Assembly: GCA_026545765.1 (NCBI GenBank)
Contig: CM048841.1
Location: 94,073,352 to 94,137,351, forward strand
DNA from: Plantago major
Lineage: Eukaryota; Streptophyta; Magnoliopsida; Lamiales; Plantaginaceae
Reading direction: 5' to 3'
Length of the DNA stretch: 64,000 bases
Positions 34,959-48,800 of the stretch are shown piece by piece. The position numbers and the translations under genes are program-made. The notes beneath the pieces are model-generated. The model had not been told where the DNA came from. It saw nothing but the letters and a program-made list of their open reading frames with translations, and ran no database searches. The stretch's first letter is position 1. Every line of letters begins with the position of its first letter.

Positions 34959-37900
34959 TCATGTTTGTACCAGCTTTGCCAGAATAACCATATCCAAGAT
35001 TTTTACGTCCAGTGTATCATCTAGTTTAACAATGCCATCTGTGCCATCAATGCCGATAAGTTTCCCTGTGGCACCCCGATGTGTACCACCCATGATTTTG
35101 ATCTTTTCTGCTTTTCTAGGAGGTACTACCTCAATCTCATTAGGAAGCGCTGTAACAACACCACCATTCCCACTAGATCCAAGGGCCACCCGACACGATC
35201 CGTCCTGAACCAAAACACAACAAATACCATTAGTGCTCAACTTCTGATAACTTGTCTATAAGAATCCACACCGTATTATTTAGCTAAGCGAGCAGAGAAA
35301 TCTGCTCAAGTTTTATTTTTTTATCTCATATTTTAGGAGAAAGAAGTTGGTCTGTAGCTAGAAATAAGTTAACAATTGTGGTTTGCAAAAACTGTGCCAA
35401 GAGAGATGTCAAATGAAGCGATAGATGCAAGCGATACCTGGTGAAAGTACAAAAAGATGAAGCGCCAAATATGATATTTACAAATACTCCAAGGAGTAAT
35501 ATTTAATTTGAATAGGAAAGCTTTTAGATGGGAGAAACTACAGGCAGTTCTCCTGAACACCAAAACAAATTTTGCTAGAAATAAGTGAAAACTTGGGATT
35601 TGCTAAAGATGTCACAAAGACCTAATATAAAGGGTTGGATGAGGTTCAAAGCACATACTAGGACGTTGAGAGGAAAACCAACACGTGCACTGCTTATTGC
35701 AGTGATGAATGACTATCCGTAATCATTCATATAATCATCATAGCCTGACCAGACATATCAGTTAATTCTCAAGTGGCCCGATTCAATCGTGCAAGCCGCA
35801 AAGTTACTTGAGAGTTGAGAGTATATTAGAAATATTAGTGTATTCAGGTGTTCTATGACGAATATTTTCATCCAATCACCACGGACATCTCAGCTCTGAA
35901 GATTCAGAATAGCATTTTGTGATTCTAAAGATTGCATATTAACAGAAGCATCCAAGGAAAAACTAGTTGCACTATAAAAGTTAAAATTATATTAGAGACT
36001 AACAGCAATTTGTGTGAAATACATACCGAAAGTACATCCCTTGTGACTCCCATGGAACTATCCTCCCCAGCTCTACGAACACTGACCAATATATCAGGCA
36101 TTAACCAAGGGCCTTCGTGGTCCCCACCTGCAAACGAGAATTTATTGAGTTACCATGCTCCCATGTTCAACAAAATATTAGAGAATGGCTCTAGAACATA
36201 CGACAGAGAAATAAGAATCAATTTTATAATATGACAGACCTAATACAGGTGACATCATATCCAAACCACCACTTCCTGGTGTCATTGGTTGCCCTGGAGT
36301 CCCAGGTAAATATGTTGAACTTGGAGTCAAAGGTGCCGTTGTCCCTCCTGGAGTTGAAGGCAAGTATGGACTTGGAGCATTTGCTATTAAATATAAAGTG
36401 GGAAGAAAGAAAAAGGTTTAACTATAATTTTTAATATGGCATCTAAAATACGAATCCAATATAATGATAATGGTAAGGCCTACTAACCATAAGCAGAACC
36501 ACTATCCCTCGGCGTGCCTGCATCATTGTAATTGCCAGAAGCACCTGTCCAACCAGAACCAGGTGTAGGAGCTTCGTAGGCTCGTGAGGGGGGGCTTCCA
36601 GGCTGCAGATTGTAATGACATTCAGCATGCGGCCAAAAGAACGAAACGAAGAAATAAAACTGGCCTGAAGTTTACCTGGTATTGTGGGCTAGTTCCCCAA
36701 GAACCAGGATTCCCATCTTCCCAGTTATCCCTGACATTTCAAGGTTTTGATTCAGCATAAGGATAATTGCAGGACGGACCAGAAAAGGTCAAGATAGGAA
36801 CAAGAGTTATCAGAAAGTCAAACTGAAAGACCAAGGTCAATCCTTGTGTAGATTCATATTGAATCAACTTCCAACAAATTAAAAAATTCACGGGCACTAA
36901 TACATTTTATTCTTGTTGCGAAAATTACCTCGGTGGACTCATGGGGGTGTAAGGATTCCATGCTCGATCACGCATGGGAGTCCTCATACCATCATGAATA
37001 GGGGTTGCTGCAATATATCAAGATGACAATTATTGGTACATTGAAAAGAACATGGTAAAATTCTTTGAGAAATAAAGCAAACAACATACCTGCAGAATCT
37101 CTCATAGGAGTCATATATGGATGTAGAGGTGTTCGAGAGGGATGCATTGGAGTCTCACTTCCCCCACCATATCGTGTTGGTTCCCTGGTAAAAAAAGAGG
37201 GTGTTAGCTGCTACAACCCATAAACAACATAATTAGCCTAACGAACAACACTTGCCTGAATGGTGTGGAAGTAACATTCACATTGTCCGAGATACAACTG
37301 CGCTCAACTGTCAAGGAGACAAGGTTTTAGCCAACAGAACTACTAGCCACCAAACAAAATCTTTAAAAAGAAATTATTAGTCAGGGAGAAGCAAGCATGC
37401 CTGCAACAATTTTCATCTGCGACTCTAACTCGACTCGGACCATAGAACCTTTGACTTCTTTAACACGTCCTTTGCATCCTTTATAATGGCCAAGACGAAT
37501 TTTCACAGTAGCTCCAACTAAAGAATCATGATGACCTCTTCCACCCCCATGCCTTCCTCCAACTAAATAGTCAGAAAAATAATGTGTCACAGTTAGGCAC
37601 CCTACTGCATCAGATATGATTGCAGGAAAAACACTAGAAGTTGAACTGAGAGACGGTGACTTACAATTCATAGGACCACCTCTTCCTGATCTCATGGGAG
37701 ATTGGGGGACACGAGGTGGGGCTCTGAATTGGTTGAATCTCGATGACATTGAATTACCCTAAGAAAATCAAAGGTGATTATACATCTAGAATAGAACTAG
37801 GAAACATATTTGAACTGACTATATTCAATACATACATCTCTATCACCATTTGAGCGTGAACCACCAACCATCATGCAAAAATCAGATTTGACACAGATGA

Positions 37901-40900
37901 AACCCGCGTGCTCAAGGTGATGGCGGTCATAAACAAAAAGTATTCCCTTGAAAATATGCTCAACAGGACCTTGTTTCCCCTGATATACAAAATCAGTGGC
38001 CTCAGCAATTAGATCAGCAGAAGAGGTCTAGCATTTCAAGTGAGCTACAAAGGCATAGAACCCCCATAGGTAAGAAATAAGGAATGTACCTTACAAGGAC
38101 CTTCAAGAATTTTTACAACATCTTTTACGGATAATGTGTTCTTGTACCGATCTTTGGCAGAAAGTTTCTTGTCAATCTTGTACTTTATTTCTCTTAATCT
38201 CACGAGTGCAACATCCGGTCTCTCTGGCACACCTTTTAGAACCTATGCAATCATGATAAACAGGGTTCAAATTGACAGGCTAAAAAACTCCTATATCTTC
38301 ATAATTCATGATTCTCACCTGAAGAGCTTCACTTTCAACACGTATAATCACGCCAAAACTATTATCACTGCACATAAAGTATTCGCTCATAAGAACCCGA
38401 AGGTGAACTGCAAAGAAGAAATGAATGAGCGCAAACAACTTACTCAAGTAGCACGAGGTCATGGAGCTCATAATCACCAATCTTGGTTACCCCAGACGTT
38501 ACTTCAGAGCTTTCGACCACATTATCGGCAAACACTCGTAGCTGAAGATTGATAAATGTCAACGGAATTCAGTAAATGCTCACATGAATACCCCCCCCCC
38601 CCCCCCCAAAAAAAACACACACACATTCATGCATATATCATGTATTTTTAATAAAACAGGCTATGATCAACATACAAGTTCCTTGGTTGTGTCAGACACA
38701 ATGTTCACCACATGACCTTCAACAGAAACAACCATACCAGTAGCACCTTCAGTGGCACCAGATACAACTTTTACATGATTTCCAGGCTCAAAGTACTTGC
38801 AGAGCTCTTTCTCGCTGATCGCGAGAGTTTTCTGGAAATAAACAAATGCAAATTTAGTTCTTAAGAGACCACAGAATATTACTCAAATGTCTACTTCAAC
38901 GCATCTTGGCAACAAAGAAATTATTGTATCATTACTCACAGGAAGGCCTTTCTCGTTTGGTTTAATATGCACCGTGTCTTCCTCGACCTTCTCCACCCAT
39001 CCTTTCAAGTTCCTCAGATCCCCCTTAATAACTATAACCCGGTCACCCTTCATGAAATGACCCTTCTTCCTGTTTGCGAAGAGAGTTGACAGGCTTGACA
39101 TGTCAGCATCCCCGGTTTCAGTAGGTTGTCTAAATTTCTCGAGCTCATCAAAAGATGGTTGCACATTATTAGTGGTGAGTGACTTCAAGGACACATTTTT
39201 ATACAGGAAACCGTCCTTGAACAACATTCCCTCTACTTTATCGAAATAATCACCAGTAGCCGGATCTCGTTTGTGTTCCACGCGAATATGCAGCTCTCTG
39301 GATTATCGAAACAGAAATTTTTTAAGAAATCAATTGACAAAATAGCTATCTAGAAACTTGACAAAATCGTAACAGTACATTGTGGCTGAGGTGTGTAGAT
39401 AGAAAATTTACCTAGCTTCTTCAATATTCATAAATCGAGCAGGTGGTGTAAAAGCCTTTTTCTTTGGCACCTCTCTCCCTTCCTGATACAAGGAAAAACA
39501 CGCCTAGTAAATTGTCTGCATGCTAATAGGACAATCTAATTAACTATGGAGTAATTGATCTTAAACGCTGCGTTCACCTAATCATTTGTATGATCTGTGA
39601 TTTATCGTATTCAGTGGTAGCAACTAGAAGTTGATATTAGGTTATGGAAGTACAGGTTCTGTTATGGCCTATGGCCAAATTATGGAGACATACTCAATAA
39701 GTTTCGAGCAGCTTGGCCACCACACCTGTATATAGATAAACTAGTAAGACAGTCCAACCATGAGATGCATACCAGTTTGTTGGCCAATGCCTGCAGGTCA
39801 ATCCTAGGAATCAATTTCACTGTTGCTCTCTGACGCACATTGTCAACGTCCACGACCTTTGATATGCCATAGAAAAATGAGTGTCATGAGCACAAAACAC
39901 ACAGAGAAAAGAACGAGAAAAACAAAAAAGAGGGCAATACCAGTGCTGATACGTACCTTTGCTAGATCACCTTTATAAATACCAGTCTTCATTCTAACCC
40001 AGGTATCCCTAGATATATCAATTGCCTTGCTTTCAACTGAAAGAACATCGGTCATCTCCTTGATTGGGACAAGCATTATTTTAGCTGAATATATGTTACG
40101 CATCCCTTTAATAGCCTAAAGCAGAAAAATTTAAGATTAACCCCCATGTCACTTAACTCAATTTGATAAAAAAGTTAAATCCAGAAAGGTATCTGTCACA
40201 TACATCCCTAACATGGGCCTCCTTGTCTGCCTCCACATATATATAGTTTTTCAGATGATCAAGTGCTACAACAGATCTAATTTGCAGCTCGGATCCTCTA
40301 TCAATACACTTCTGCATCAAGCAAACGGCTACCTCCCTTTCACGCCCAATCTACACCATATAAGTTGTAGAAATTAGATGTTTGAGATAGAAAAAAAAGA
40401 ATAAAAACCTATTCACACCACACTAATTCAGAGTAAAATAAAGAGCTCTATCCCCCATACCGCACATTTGACCATCCATAATTTTGGATCTCTGACAGAT
40501 GGCAGTAAAGCTTGCTGTTCAACATCTGTTGCCTCCTCATCATACTCAACATTTTGACTCCTAGCATATCTTTCCTGAATTCTTCTCTCAATTTCTTCAA
40601 CATCTTCTTCACGATCTTCATGTTGAAGCATTGGGCGACGATGCATTCTCATACCGTCTTTCTCTGGAATCTCATTCTTCTCATCAATGAAATCTATAGT
40701 TGCAGAACCACAAACGGGAGTAGTTAATTTCATAGTTGATGCTGTAGAGATGACCTATCAGTTCAAATACTACTAACTAGTTGAAACTACACCCTTCAAA
40801 CTGGTCATAACATGCCGATGACAGAGGATAACTGCTAATGGTGGAAATGTATATGATATACTCCAAGCTCCTTTTAATTTATTCAAATATTCACATCGAG

Positions 40901-42139
40901 TCAGAAAAACAATTGTAGGCAGGGCTGGTCGAATGACACCGTAATGATCAGCAATTAACAGTACAACTGAGTTCGGCTATATGTGAACTCAAGCTACACA
41001 GTTCAGGACATTATAGTTTTATATCCCAAAATTATGAGAACTACATATGCTCCTAGATGATCTTTTCTTTTACTCAAGACTCGATTCCAAGAGAGATGAG
41101 GAATACCAAAAAAAAACTGAAAGAAGAATCCAAGAACTGTTCCTGATGCACAAAAACAAGTGACAGATAATCCATGTACACCTTAAACCCAATCTGCTTT
41201 ACCCACATCCATGCATAAGGAAACACTATTCCAGCAGTAGCTAGTACAACAAGAACTAACTTCGTTGTGTTACAGAGTTAAATTTTTTATGCATTACTAC
41301 GGTAAGTGCTAAATTTTAATTCATATTTTGTCTCCGGCAGTAAAATAAACTTACATCAGCTTATATTCACTAAATTTTAAATTTCCAGAATCCAAATTCA
41401 GCTATTTCTAAAAGTATCGAACCACAAAGCTTTGACTAAAATATGAACATCCAATTCACCATACAGATAGAGCAGGGACAGGATTAACAAAGCAACAAGA
41501 AGATAAAAATTAGGCTGAGCGTCAAAGTTTTTCATGTAGCAATATCCTATCAGTGTAAGCTCCGTAACTTCTTCAATTTAATCAGAATCCATTTAACTAT
41601 TAAATGCCCCCTCTGGAATTAAACTATTAATCGAAACCTAAGCTTCTCACCAATCATTCTTATTCCACCTTTCTTCTAAAGCTCACACTCGGAAAATTTA
41701 ACTTCCCAATCACTTCAATGCAGCTAACACAAACAACAGAGAGCACCAGCTATCCAATAACGAAACCAGATACTCGAAAACATAAAAATACGAAAACCGA
41801 ATTCCGTAACAGAGTAAGGAAACCCTAACCATCTTCGTAATCCTCTTCCTCCTCTTCCTCGTCGCTATCAACAAGAGCTTCCTCGTCGAAGAAGCTTTTC
41901 ACCACAGGCTTCGGGCGCTTGGCTTTTCCCCCTTTTCTACCCCTGTCGTCGCGATACTCCTCGTCCTCATCGTCATCATCTTCGTATTCATCATCTTCAT
42001 CTTCGTCCTCGTCCTCGTCCGCATAATCCTGGATGAAATCCGATCTGCCTCTCTTTCGCTTGTGCTTTCCACCACCGTCGTACTCCTCCTCCTCGTCGAG
42101 CTCATCCTCATCGTCGAAATCGTCTCCGCCCCTCGGCAT
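34959..42139 (-). CDS. SPT5: Transcription elongation factor SPT5
   Basis: Twenty-two exons: 42139-41830, 40693-40461, 40350-40204, 40115-39957, 39856-39773, 39482-39412, 39297-38940, 38831-38676, 38541-38444, 38367-38319, 38242-38090, 37979-37836, 37758-37665, 37562-37401, 37307-37256, 37184-37090, 37007-36929, 36730-36676, 36602-36488, 36383-36240, 36127-36027 and 35204-34959, 1034 codons. The order is an acidic N-terminus (1-104), an NGN domain (about 175-265), and several KOW motifs (e.g. GDRVIVIKGDLRNLKGWVEK and GATVKIRLGHYKGCKGR). A Thr-Pro-rich C-terminal repeat region follows (about 757-920, TPGQPMTPG-like), then a final KOW (IMGGTHRGATGKLIGID). With SPT4 it forms DSIF on RNA polymerase II. 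Introns 14 and 15 use GC donors. The gene is head-to-head with the GT47 gene. Confidence 0.95.
38591..38607. repeat. Run of 17 cytosines in SPT5 intron 8
   Basis: (C)17 followed by A-runs and (AC)n. On the transcribed strand this reads as a G17 tract inside the 134-base intron 38542-38675. True length is uncertain because homopolymers are error-prone. Confidence 0.9.
40694..41829 (-). other. SPT5 intron 1
   Basis: A 1136-base first intron with a GTTAGG donor and a CTATAG acceptor. No element or gene was recognised within it. Confidence 0.6.
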
Positions 42140-43356
42140 CTTGTATCACGAAGAAAATTGGGGAAATTTGTTGATAATTTGTGAGCTCAGCTGGTGAAGG
42201 GCAAAGGTGTTTATGGATTTTGCTGAGCTGCGTTTTTATTGTTTGGGTGTATGGGAGAAAGCCCTAATCAGTGTGAATCTGCAATTGATACACAGATTGG
42301 TACAGGAAGAAGAAGAAGAAGAAGGACAAGGACGATGATTGGAACTGGCGGTGAGAAACGTATACTTGTTGGGCTTGGGCTGTTTTAAGTAATTATGTGA
42401 CTTGTATTACTTTGGACCATCATACTTTGGATTTCGAACATTAGCCCACCAGAAGACGGGCCTAAATTGTCAGTAAAATCACCGAGATTATTATTCAAAC
42501 TGATATGTTCTCCACATTATTGTTTTTTCGATGTTACAAAAAATACATTTTGATAACATCATAGACGTTTTGATTAATAGCATCATATAGATCGGTCTCT
42601 ATATTAGTTATCTATGTCTAAAAACTATGTGTTCATTTTTTACTTATCAGTAAAAAAAATTGCAACATCTTCCTCACTCTTTTACTTATCAATCCAATGG
42701 CACCATCTTTTAATGAAATAATACCATGCAATGTGGGGTGTGTTTTTAATGCGAAGGGCGCATCACTAGATCAGACCAAACAGAATCGAAACCGGGAAAC
42801 AGACAAAACTAAAATGATAGAGTTACAATTGCAATTTCAAACGTACATGTGGTTTTGGTTCACGGCTTCTTGATTCCCTATGTCCGAGGAGATTGGAACA
42901 AAAAAATGTGACAACAATAATTTCATGAAACCGTCAGGAAGCTGTGTGCCAATATATTGTCATGTCAAAAGGTGAACTTCTCAGAAAATCATGTTGTACG
43001 ACAATGCACGTGAGAGAATGGACGGGTGGTGCACCCTGCCTCCCATTAGACACATCACTTATTCAATGTTGTATATATCTTTGCTTCTCTTTTATATTCT
43101 TCGAACCATATTTTATTTCAAATCTACAAATGTCAATCGCATTACATAACTCATAAATCCCATGAACTTTCAAAAAAAATTTCCATATCTCTGAAAAACA
43201 ATATCTCGCCGAAGTTAATAAGTTACTCTTTTGTCGGAAGGAGAAAATGGAAGGCAACTCAAAGTAGTAACGACGTCGTTACACTCTCCTTCTTCCTCGA
43301 GCAACAAAAAAACAGTTCCCACTCTGCAACTCAACGACTCACCTTCCTCTACTCAA
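42140..43356. promoter_or_regulatory. Divergent promoter region, SPT5 / GT47 gene
   Basis: About 1.2 kb between two divergent start codons. It includes GAAGAAGAAGAAGAAG (42306-42325), a usual 5' UTR type repeat near the SPT5 start. A six-codon upstream open frame (43247-43267) precedes the GT47 ATG. No other gene. Confidence 0.45.
43247..43267 (+). promoter_or_regulatory. Short upstream ORF before the GT47 start
   Basis: ATG followed by five codons and TAG (MEGNSK), out of frame and 90 bases before the main ATG. If it lies in the transcript leader it could lower translation. Transcription start is unknown. Confidence 0.3.
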
Positions 43357-46300
43357 ATGGCGTCGATAAACCTCGCCAACAAAACCACCAGATTCTCCAA
43401 CCAACACACCCCCTGCACCCGCACCCACCAGATCGCCGCTCTCGCCTTAATCGCCGCCACTTTCTTCCTCACCAGGCTCTTCGACCACTCTCTCGCCCCC
43501 TGCTCGCCGCGTATCACCTCACTTTCCGCCGTCAACCAGCAGAACGACGTCGTATCCTGGCCCCTCTACCAACCGAATCTCAAGATCTACGTCTACGAAG
43601 AGGACGAAATCGACGGTCTTAAGCTTTTGTTGTACGGACGTGAAGGGAAGATTACTGCTGATGCTTGTGTCAAGGGACAATGGGGCACTCAGGTGATCAC
43701 AGTTGATTGAATTGAGCTTTTATGTGATCGGTGAAATGTAGTAGTAGTAGTACTATCTATCTCATGTTTATATCTATTTGTTCCTTTTGCTGTTTTGAAT
43801 AAATGCAAATGAGTTTGAGATTATAAAGCTGTGATGTCGTCAAATGAGTGGCATTTGGAATGATCAAGCAGGTGCTTAAGAATGTAGAGGCTTTGAAGTA
43901 GAGCTAATTCAAGCTAGTTGCAGGCCGGCTCTAAGTTCATATGAAAGGTGTTGTGATGTTTTGATCTGATTGAAACCAGGGTAGGAGATATCGGGTAAAA
44001 TACGAGAGCATTAGGAATTGTGTCGGTTAATGGGAAGTACCTGTCGAATATTTGAGAATTTTGGTTACTCATTGGTCATAATAAGTTACTGGTAATTTGA
44101 ATTGTTGATGATTCTTCGTGCTTAATGTAGTAGTTATTCTGTGAAGGCAAAATAGAGAGTGAGGTGCAGCTGCACCAAGAAATGGTGAACAGTGAGACAT
44201 TGTTCTGATTCACGAGACAATAATATGGCGGAGTTGACTGGTGGCACACATCAATCTTCTTTCTAGATGATAATAATGCGTAGATGATTGCTGCCTAAAA
44301 TGAAGGATTTAATTTCATTGGATGCCTATTACCATTTGGCTATATGATCAAGCTAGCTTCTAAATTGGAAAGTAAATATACTTGGGGTTCTTCTGATCAT
44401 GTAGAATTATAAGAGCTAATACAGGGCAGTATGTTTAGGATCTCTTTTATTGTTAACCACACAGTTCACATGTCTGAATGGAACTATCTCATTTCCTGCA
44501 GGTTAAGATACATAGATTGCTGCTGCAATCGACATTTCGGACCCGCAAGAAAGAAGCAGCTGATCTGTTTTTCGTCCCGTCTTATGTTAAATGTGTACGA
44601 ATGATGGGCGGGTTGAATGATAAAGAGATCAACCAAACTTATGTCAAGGTAATGCAACTCATTATTATAAGATTTTCAATGTGACCTGGGGTAATGGTCT
44701 GCTACAGGAGCCTCAGGTTATATACAACTAACAAACCAAGTTAAACCGCTGTATTATTATTTATATCAGTACTATTTGGTTTCAGGTATTAAGTCAAATG
44801 CCATATTTCAGGTTATCAGGTGGCCGCAATCATATCTTTGTTTTCCCAAGGTATGGGCATGCTTATCACCACTTTTTGAGATTATGTTCCAATGAGGCTT
44901 ATTGTTAATGATCTGTACAGTTAATGAAGTTTTAACAAATAAAAACACACATCAGGTCTTCATTGTTGTAGATATATTTTATCTTTAACCAACTGACACA
45001 TTAACCATCTTGAGGGCCTGATATGATTCATACATTCAGTTAGAAACATACTTAATGGATAACTTGCTTTCCTCTTTTGAGCAACTATTTGAAGTGAGGC
45101 TAATACTGTTTTGACACTATTACAAGTTTACAACAAAGAGTAGAAAAACCCCTCTATCAAATATGATAATGCACAGAGCTTTAATATTAGTTCTCTGCTT
45201 AGTCTCAAATTTCATATCTGAATAACTGAATTGACCACTTGTGTTTATTATGCTTATTCCAGTGGTGCTGGTGCTCACTTGTTCAAGTCTTGGTCGACGT
45301 ATATCAATCGGTCTATAATTTTGACTCCGGAGGTACATTTCTCTTGTTCCAGACTTCCAGTGGCCATGAAAAGACTGCACTCACTAGCTGCATGTTTGTA
45401 AATGGCCATAAGCACTACACAGCCGTCTTGAGGCCATAGATTATAGATAATGATATGGCCAAGTCTAATATATCTATACTCTTGCGGATCTGATAATTTT
45501 ATTAGCTTTTACCACGACACTTGTCTTTTATGAAAGTTTCGTTAAGAATGTGTGTATCTCACAAACACAGGGTGATCGCACTGATAAACGGGACATCAGT
45601 GCCTTTAATACTTGGAAAGATATCATCATTCCTGGAAATATTGATGATGGGATGACAACTCACAATCCTAGGCTGGTTGACCCATTGCCTGTTTCGAAGA
45701 GGAAACATTTAGCAAATTATTTAGGTCGAGCACAAGGGAAAACTGGCCGCCTGCAATTGATAGATCTCGCCAAACAATATCCTGATAAGGTATGTCTAGT
45801 TTCATCTCTGAAATTTTATTCACATTTACCTGTCCCGTTTTCCTCTCCCTGAATCCGTATGATTGCAGTTTTTGGAATTGGGAAAATATTACTGTATCAC
45901 TTGGTAGATTTTGTGAAGAGTTTGCCTTTCGGATAGTTGTGATTCTATTTTATTGTAGACATTAACCAATTATTTCCACTAGTAAATCTGTTGACATTCA
46001 CAGTTCTTCTGTTGAAATCTTCAGAATCCTTACTAGGAAAAAAAAGAAAAAAACCCAAGGCACTAAAAGCAAATTGTAGCCAATTGCCAAAGAGTCCGGA
46101 CTCAGGAAAATAAATATATTCAGTTAGTTGCCTGGATACTTAGCAAAGAGTTGTAGATTAATAAACTAGAGTCCAGATGTAAAGATTACTACTCTTCAAA
46201 TTTTGCTCCTCCTACCAGGACAATAACGGCTGTTTTGATGTGTACAATTCAAAATAATAGTTGAGGTCTCCTTGGTAGTGTCTCTGTGATTTATGTGATA

Positions 46301-47557
46301 GTTTCCTAGAAAATACATCCATGTTGATTGTGTGAACAGCTGGAATCTCCAGAGTTGAAGTTCAGTGGCCCTGACAAGCTTGGGAAGGCAGATTACTTTC
46401 AGCATCTTCGGAATGCAAAATTCTGTTTGGCTCCACGGGGAGAGTCATCATGGACACTTCGCTTTTATGAGTCGTTCTTTGTGGTGTGCATTCTAGTCCT
46501 CTTCCCTGTCAATCCACAATTGCAAACAACACAACCAAAACCTATTGAACTTAATACTTTGTTGTCTTAACAGGAGTGTGTTCCAGTGGTCCTGTCAGAT
46601 CACGTGGAGTTGCCATTTCAAGACATAGTTGACTATGCCCAAATATCAATTAAATGGCCTTCGTCCCGGATTGGTACCCAACTTTTGGATTACTTGGAAT
46701 CAATTCCAGGTATGATTATGGATTAATTCCCTTTCTCTTTTACGTTTTAAGGAAATTGGCTCCAGCTCACCAGAGCTTCAAGTGATGTTTGATTTGCATC
46801 TTTTATGAATGTACGATTGTCCCCTAATCTTGGTGTGTAAGTGCCCTAAAATTATCTCCAGGTGTACTTTCAGCTTCATGTGGTACACGCATCGAAGGCT
46901 TATTTTTGTCAACGGAGCACAGCATTAGCTCCTTTCCGAGTTTCAAGATCCTTTTCCGTATTTCCCCCAGTACTGCTCCAATAATTTTGGAGCGTCTTGC
47001 CCTAAAAGCTGTGTTTAAGGCCATTAAGCAAAATGGGGGAAATGTGTAAAGGAAAGAGGTTTAATCTTGCGTTCAGTTGGCAAAAATAAACCTTGAATGG
47101 TCATTCTGATTGCTCTTGCATCACAAATGGCCCGAAAAGTCGCCTGAAAAAGGATATATGGTGCTATTAGGCATTAGCACATAAATTCTTCAAGACATAT
47201 TGCACAGTCCATAAGCTGGGTAACAATTCATAGGCTTAAGTCCAGGGAATTTGAAGCTATTTTCTTTATTTTCCCTTTTCAACTGTATTCTAATGAGCTC
47301 TGATTAACACTCATGGCTGTTCCACAGATAAAAGCATAGAGGAGATGATTGCTAGGGGCCGAAAGGTAAGGTGCTTATTTGTTTATGCTCCAGAAACTGA
47401 ACGCTGCTCCGCTTTCCGTGGCATTATATGGGAACTTCAAAAAAGAGTGAGGCTATTTCACCAGTCTGCGGAGACATTCTGGTTGCATAATGGATCTGTT
47501 GTGAATAGAGATTTGGTAGAGTTCAGCAAATGGACACCTCCATTGCCTTTGCCTTAG
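43357..47557 (+). CDS. Exostosin-family glycosyltransferase (GT47)
   Basis: Eight exons: 43357-43692, 44502-44648, 44786-44850, 45263-45332, 45571-45789, 46340-46483, 46574-46709 and 47328-47557, 448 codons. The type II layout has a short cytosolic tail and a membrane anchor at about residues 26-42 (IAALALIAATFFLTRLF). The lumenal exostosin domain starts LKIYVYEEDEIDGL. Family landmarks are ADLFFVPSYVKC, GGRNHIFVFPSGAGAHLF, KDIIIPGN, LANYLGRAQGKTGRL, NAKFCLAPRGESSWTLRFYE and ECVPVVLSDHVELPF. These place it in plant GT47, acting in the Golgi on wall polysaccharides or glycoproteins. The wording resembles the Arabidopsis At1g21480 type, whose acceptor is not known to me. The upstream in-frame codons lack an ATG, which fixes the start. 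Confidence 0.92.
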
Positions 47558-48800
47558 CATGGTAGTCGGTGTGGATCCTTCCTCGTAGCCTTTGTTGTTG
47601 TAAAGGACAGCTAATACTCGTCTAATTAAGGTGATGGGACTTGGATACAGCGAAATCACTATAGCCGAAATCGTACAGATATGAGAGAAGCCTTACCATT
47701 GTATTCGTGTCTTCATTCATTCGTTGTCAAGTAATGGTGGTCAAGTTTTTGTATCTTCATGATAAAAAATGCTGTTTTACTAATGATATCAGATCCTCAG
47801 TTATTATGGGGCTATATCAGCTATTCAATGTGATGTAATAGGATAGCGCGCCTTACCTTCAAAACTGACCATCTCTCATGGTTCAGGCTAAATGCTTCTG
47901 ATTCAATCGATCGGTATTGAAAGTTAGTCTACAACTTACTCGTACACTTGGACTGCAGAAGAATCTGCCTCTTCCAAAAAGTTATAGAAGCACCCGCATG
48001 TTGGCTAATGTCGGCTGTCACAATTCAATTCCTACAGTGTCGCATGTCGGCTAATGTCATTTCAATGAAAAAGTTCTGTTTATCTTGGAAAAGATGAAAT
48101 GACCATACATGACTGGGTCCTTTCATCTTATCACATTTCCTTATTTGAACACACAGAACAAGTTTGGATGTTTCAAGCTTTGGGAATGTACCATCCGAGT
48201 TCGTGGATGTTAAAGATTTTCGGGAATGCACTAAGGTCTAGACTCTAGACTTCTTTTTAGCACTGTTCTTCCTTGGTGCAAATCTGCAAATTAACTGTAT
48301 TACGAGTGATTCGTACACTTGTTGGATCGAACACACGTATACTAGGTTATACGATACTGCAAAAGTTAATACGGAATATTTACTGGCAATGTAACAACTC
48401 GGCTCCTCGTAGGCCACCAGACCCTTTAGTCAGGCATGGTATGGCTAAAGTAAAACATATACTGCACGGATACACACACAACGTATAGTCGTATACTACA
48501 CGAGGTGCATGTGACTGAATATGTCAAGATTCTGAGTTTGGTTACAGTAAACCACACTATAAAACAAGAAGAATATCTATGTTCTATCAGACCATCACAG
48601 GACTCCACAAGCTTTAGATAAGGACTCCACTAATAATTTACAGTGTAGAACTTAGAATTTCTTTTCACACATATGCATTCTGCTTCAAGATTAATGTCTA
48701 GAAAATAAAAATGCAATCTTTATTTTTCAAGATTTAGTGTTTCTTAGAGTTTTTGAAACCTATGTACTGAATAGATATTGATCTCAACTGTTGTTAAGAT
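47558..48800. other. Spacer between GT47 and SWEET genes
   Basis: No gene seen. At 47990-48055 the words TGTCGGCTAATGTC and CATGTTGGCTAATGTCGGC recur. Short frames are not supported. Confidence 0.4.

Noticed and set aside
41899..42111. Arg/Met-rich open frame on the minus strand
   Set aside because: It is the frame-shifted shadow of the acidic Asp/Glu codons of SPT5 exon 1.
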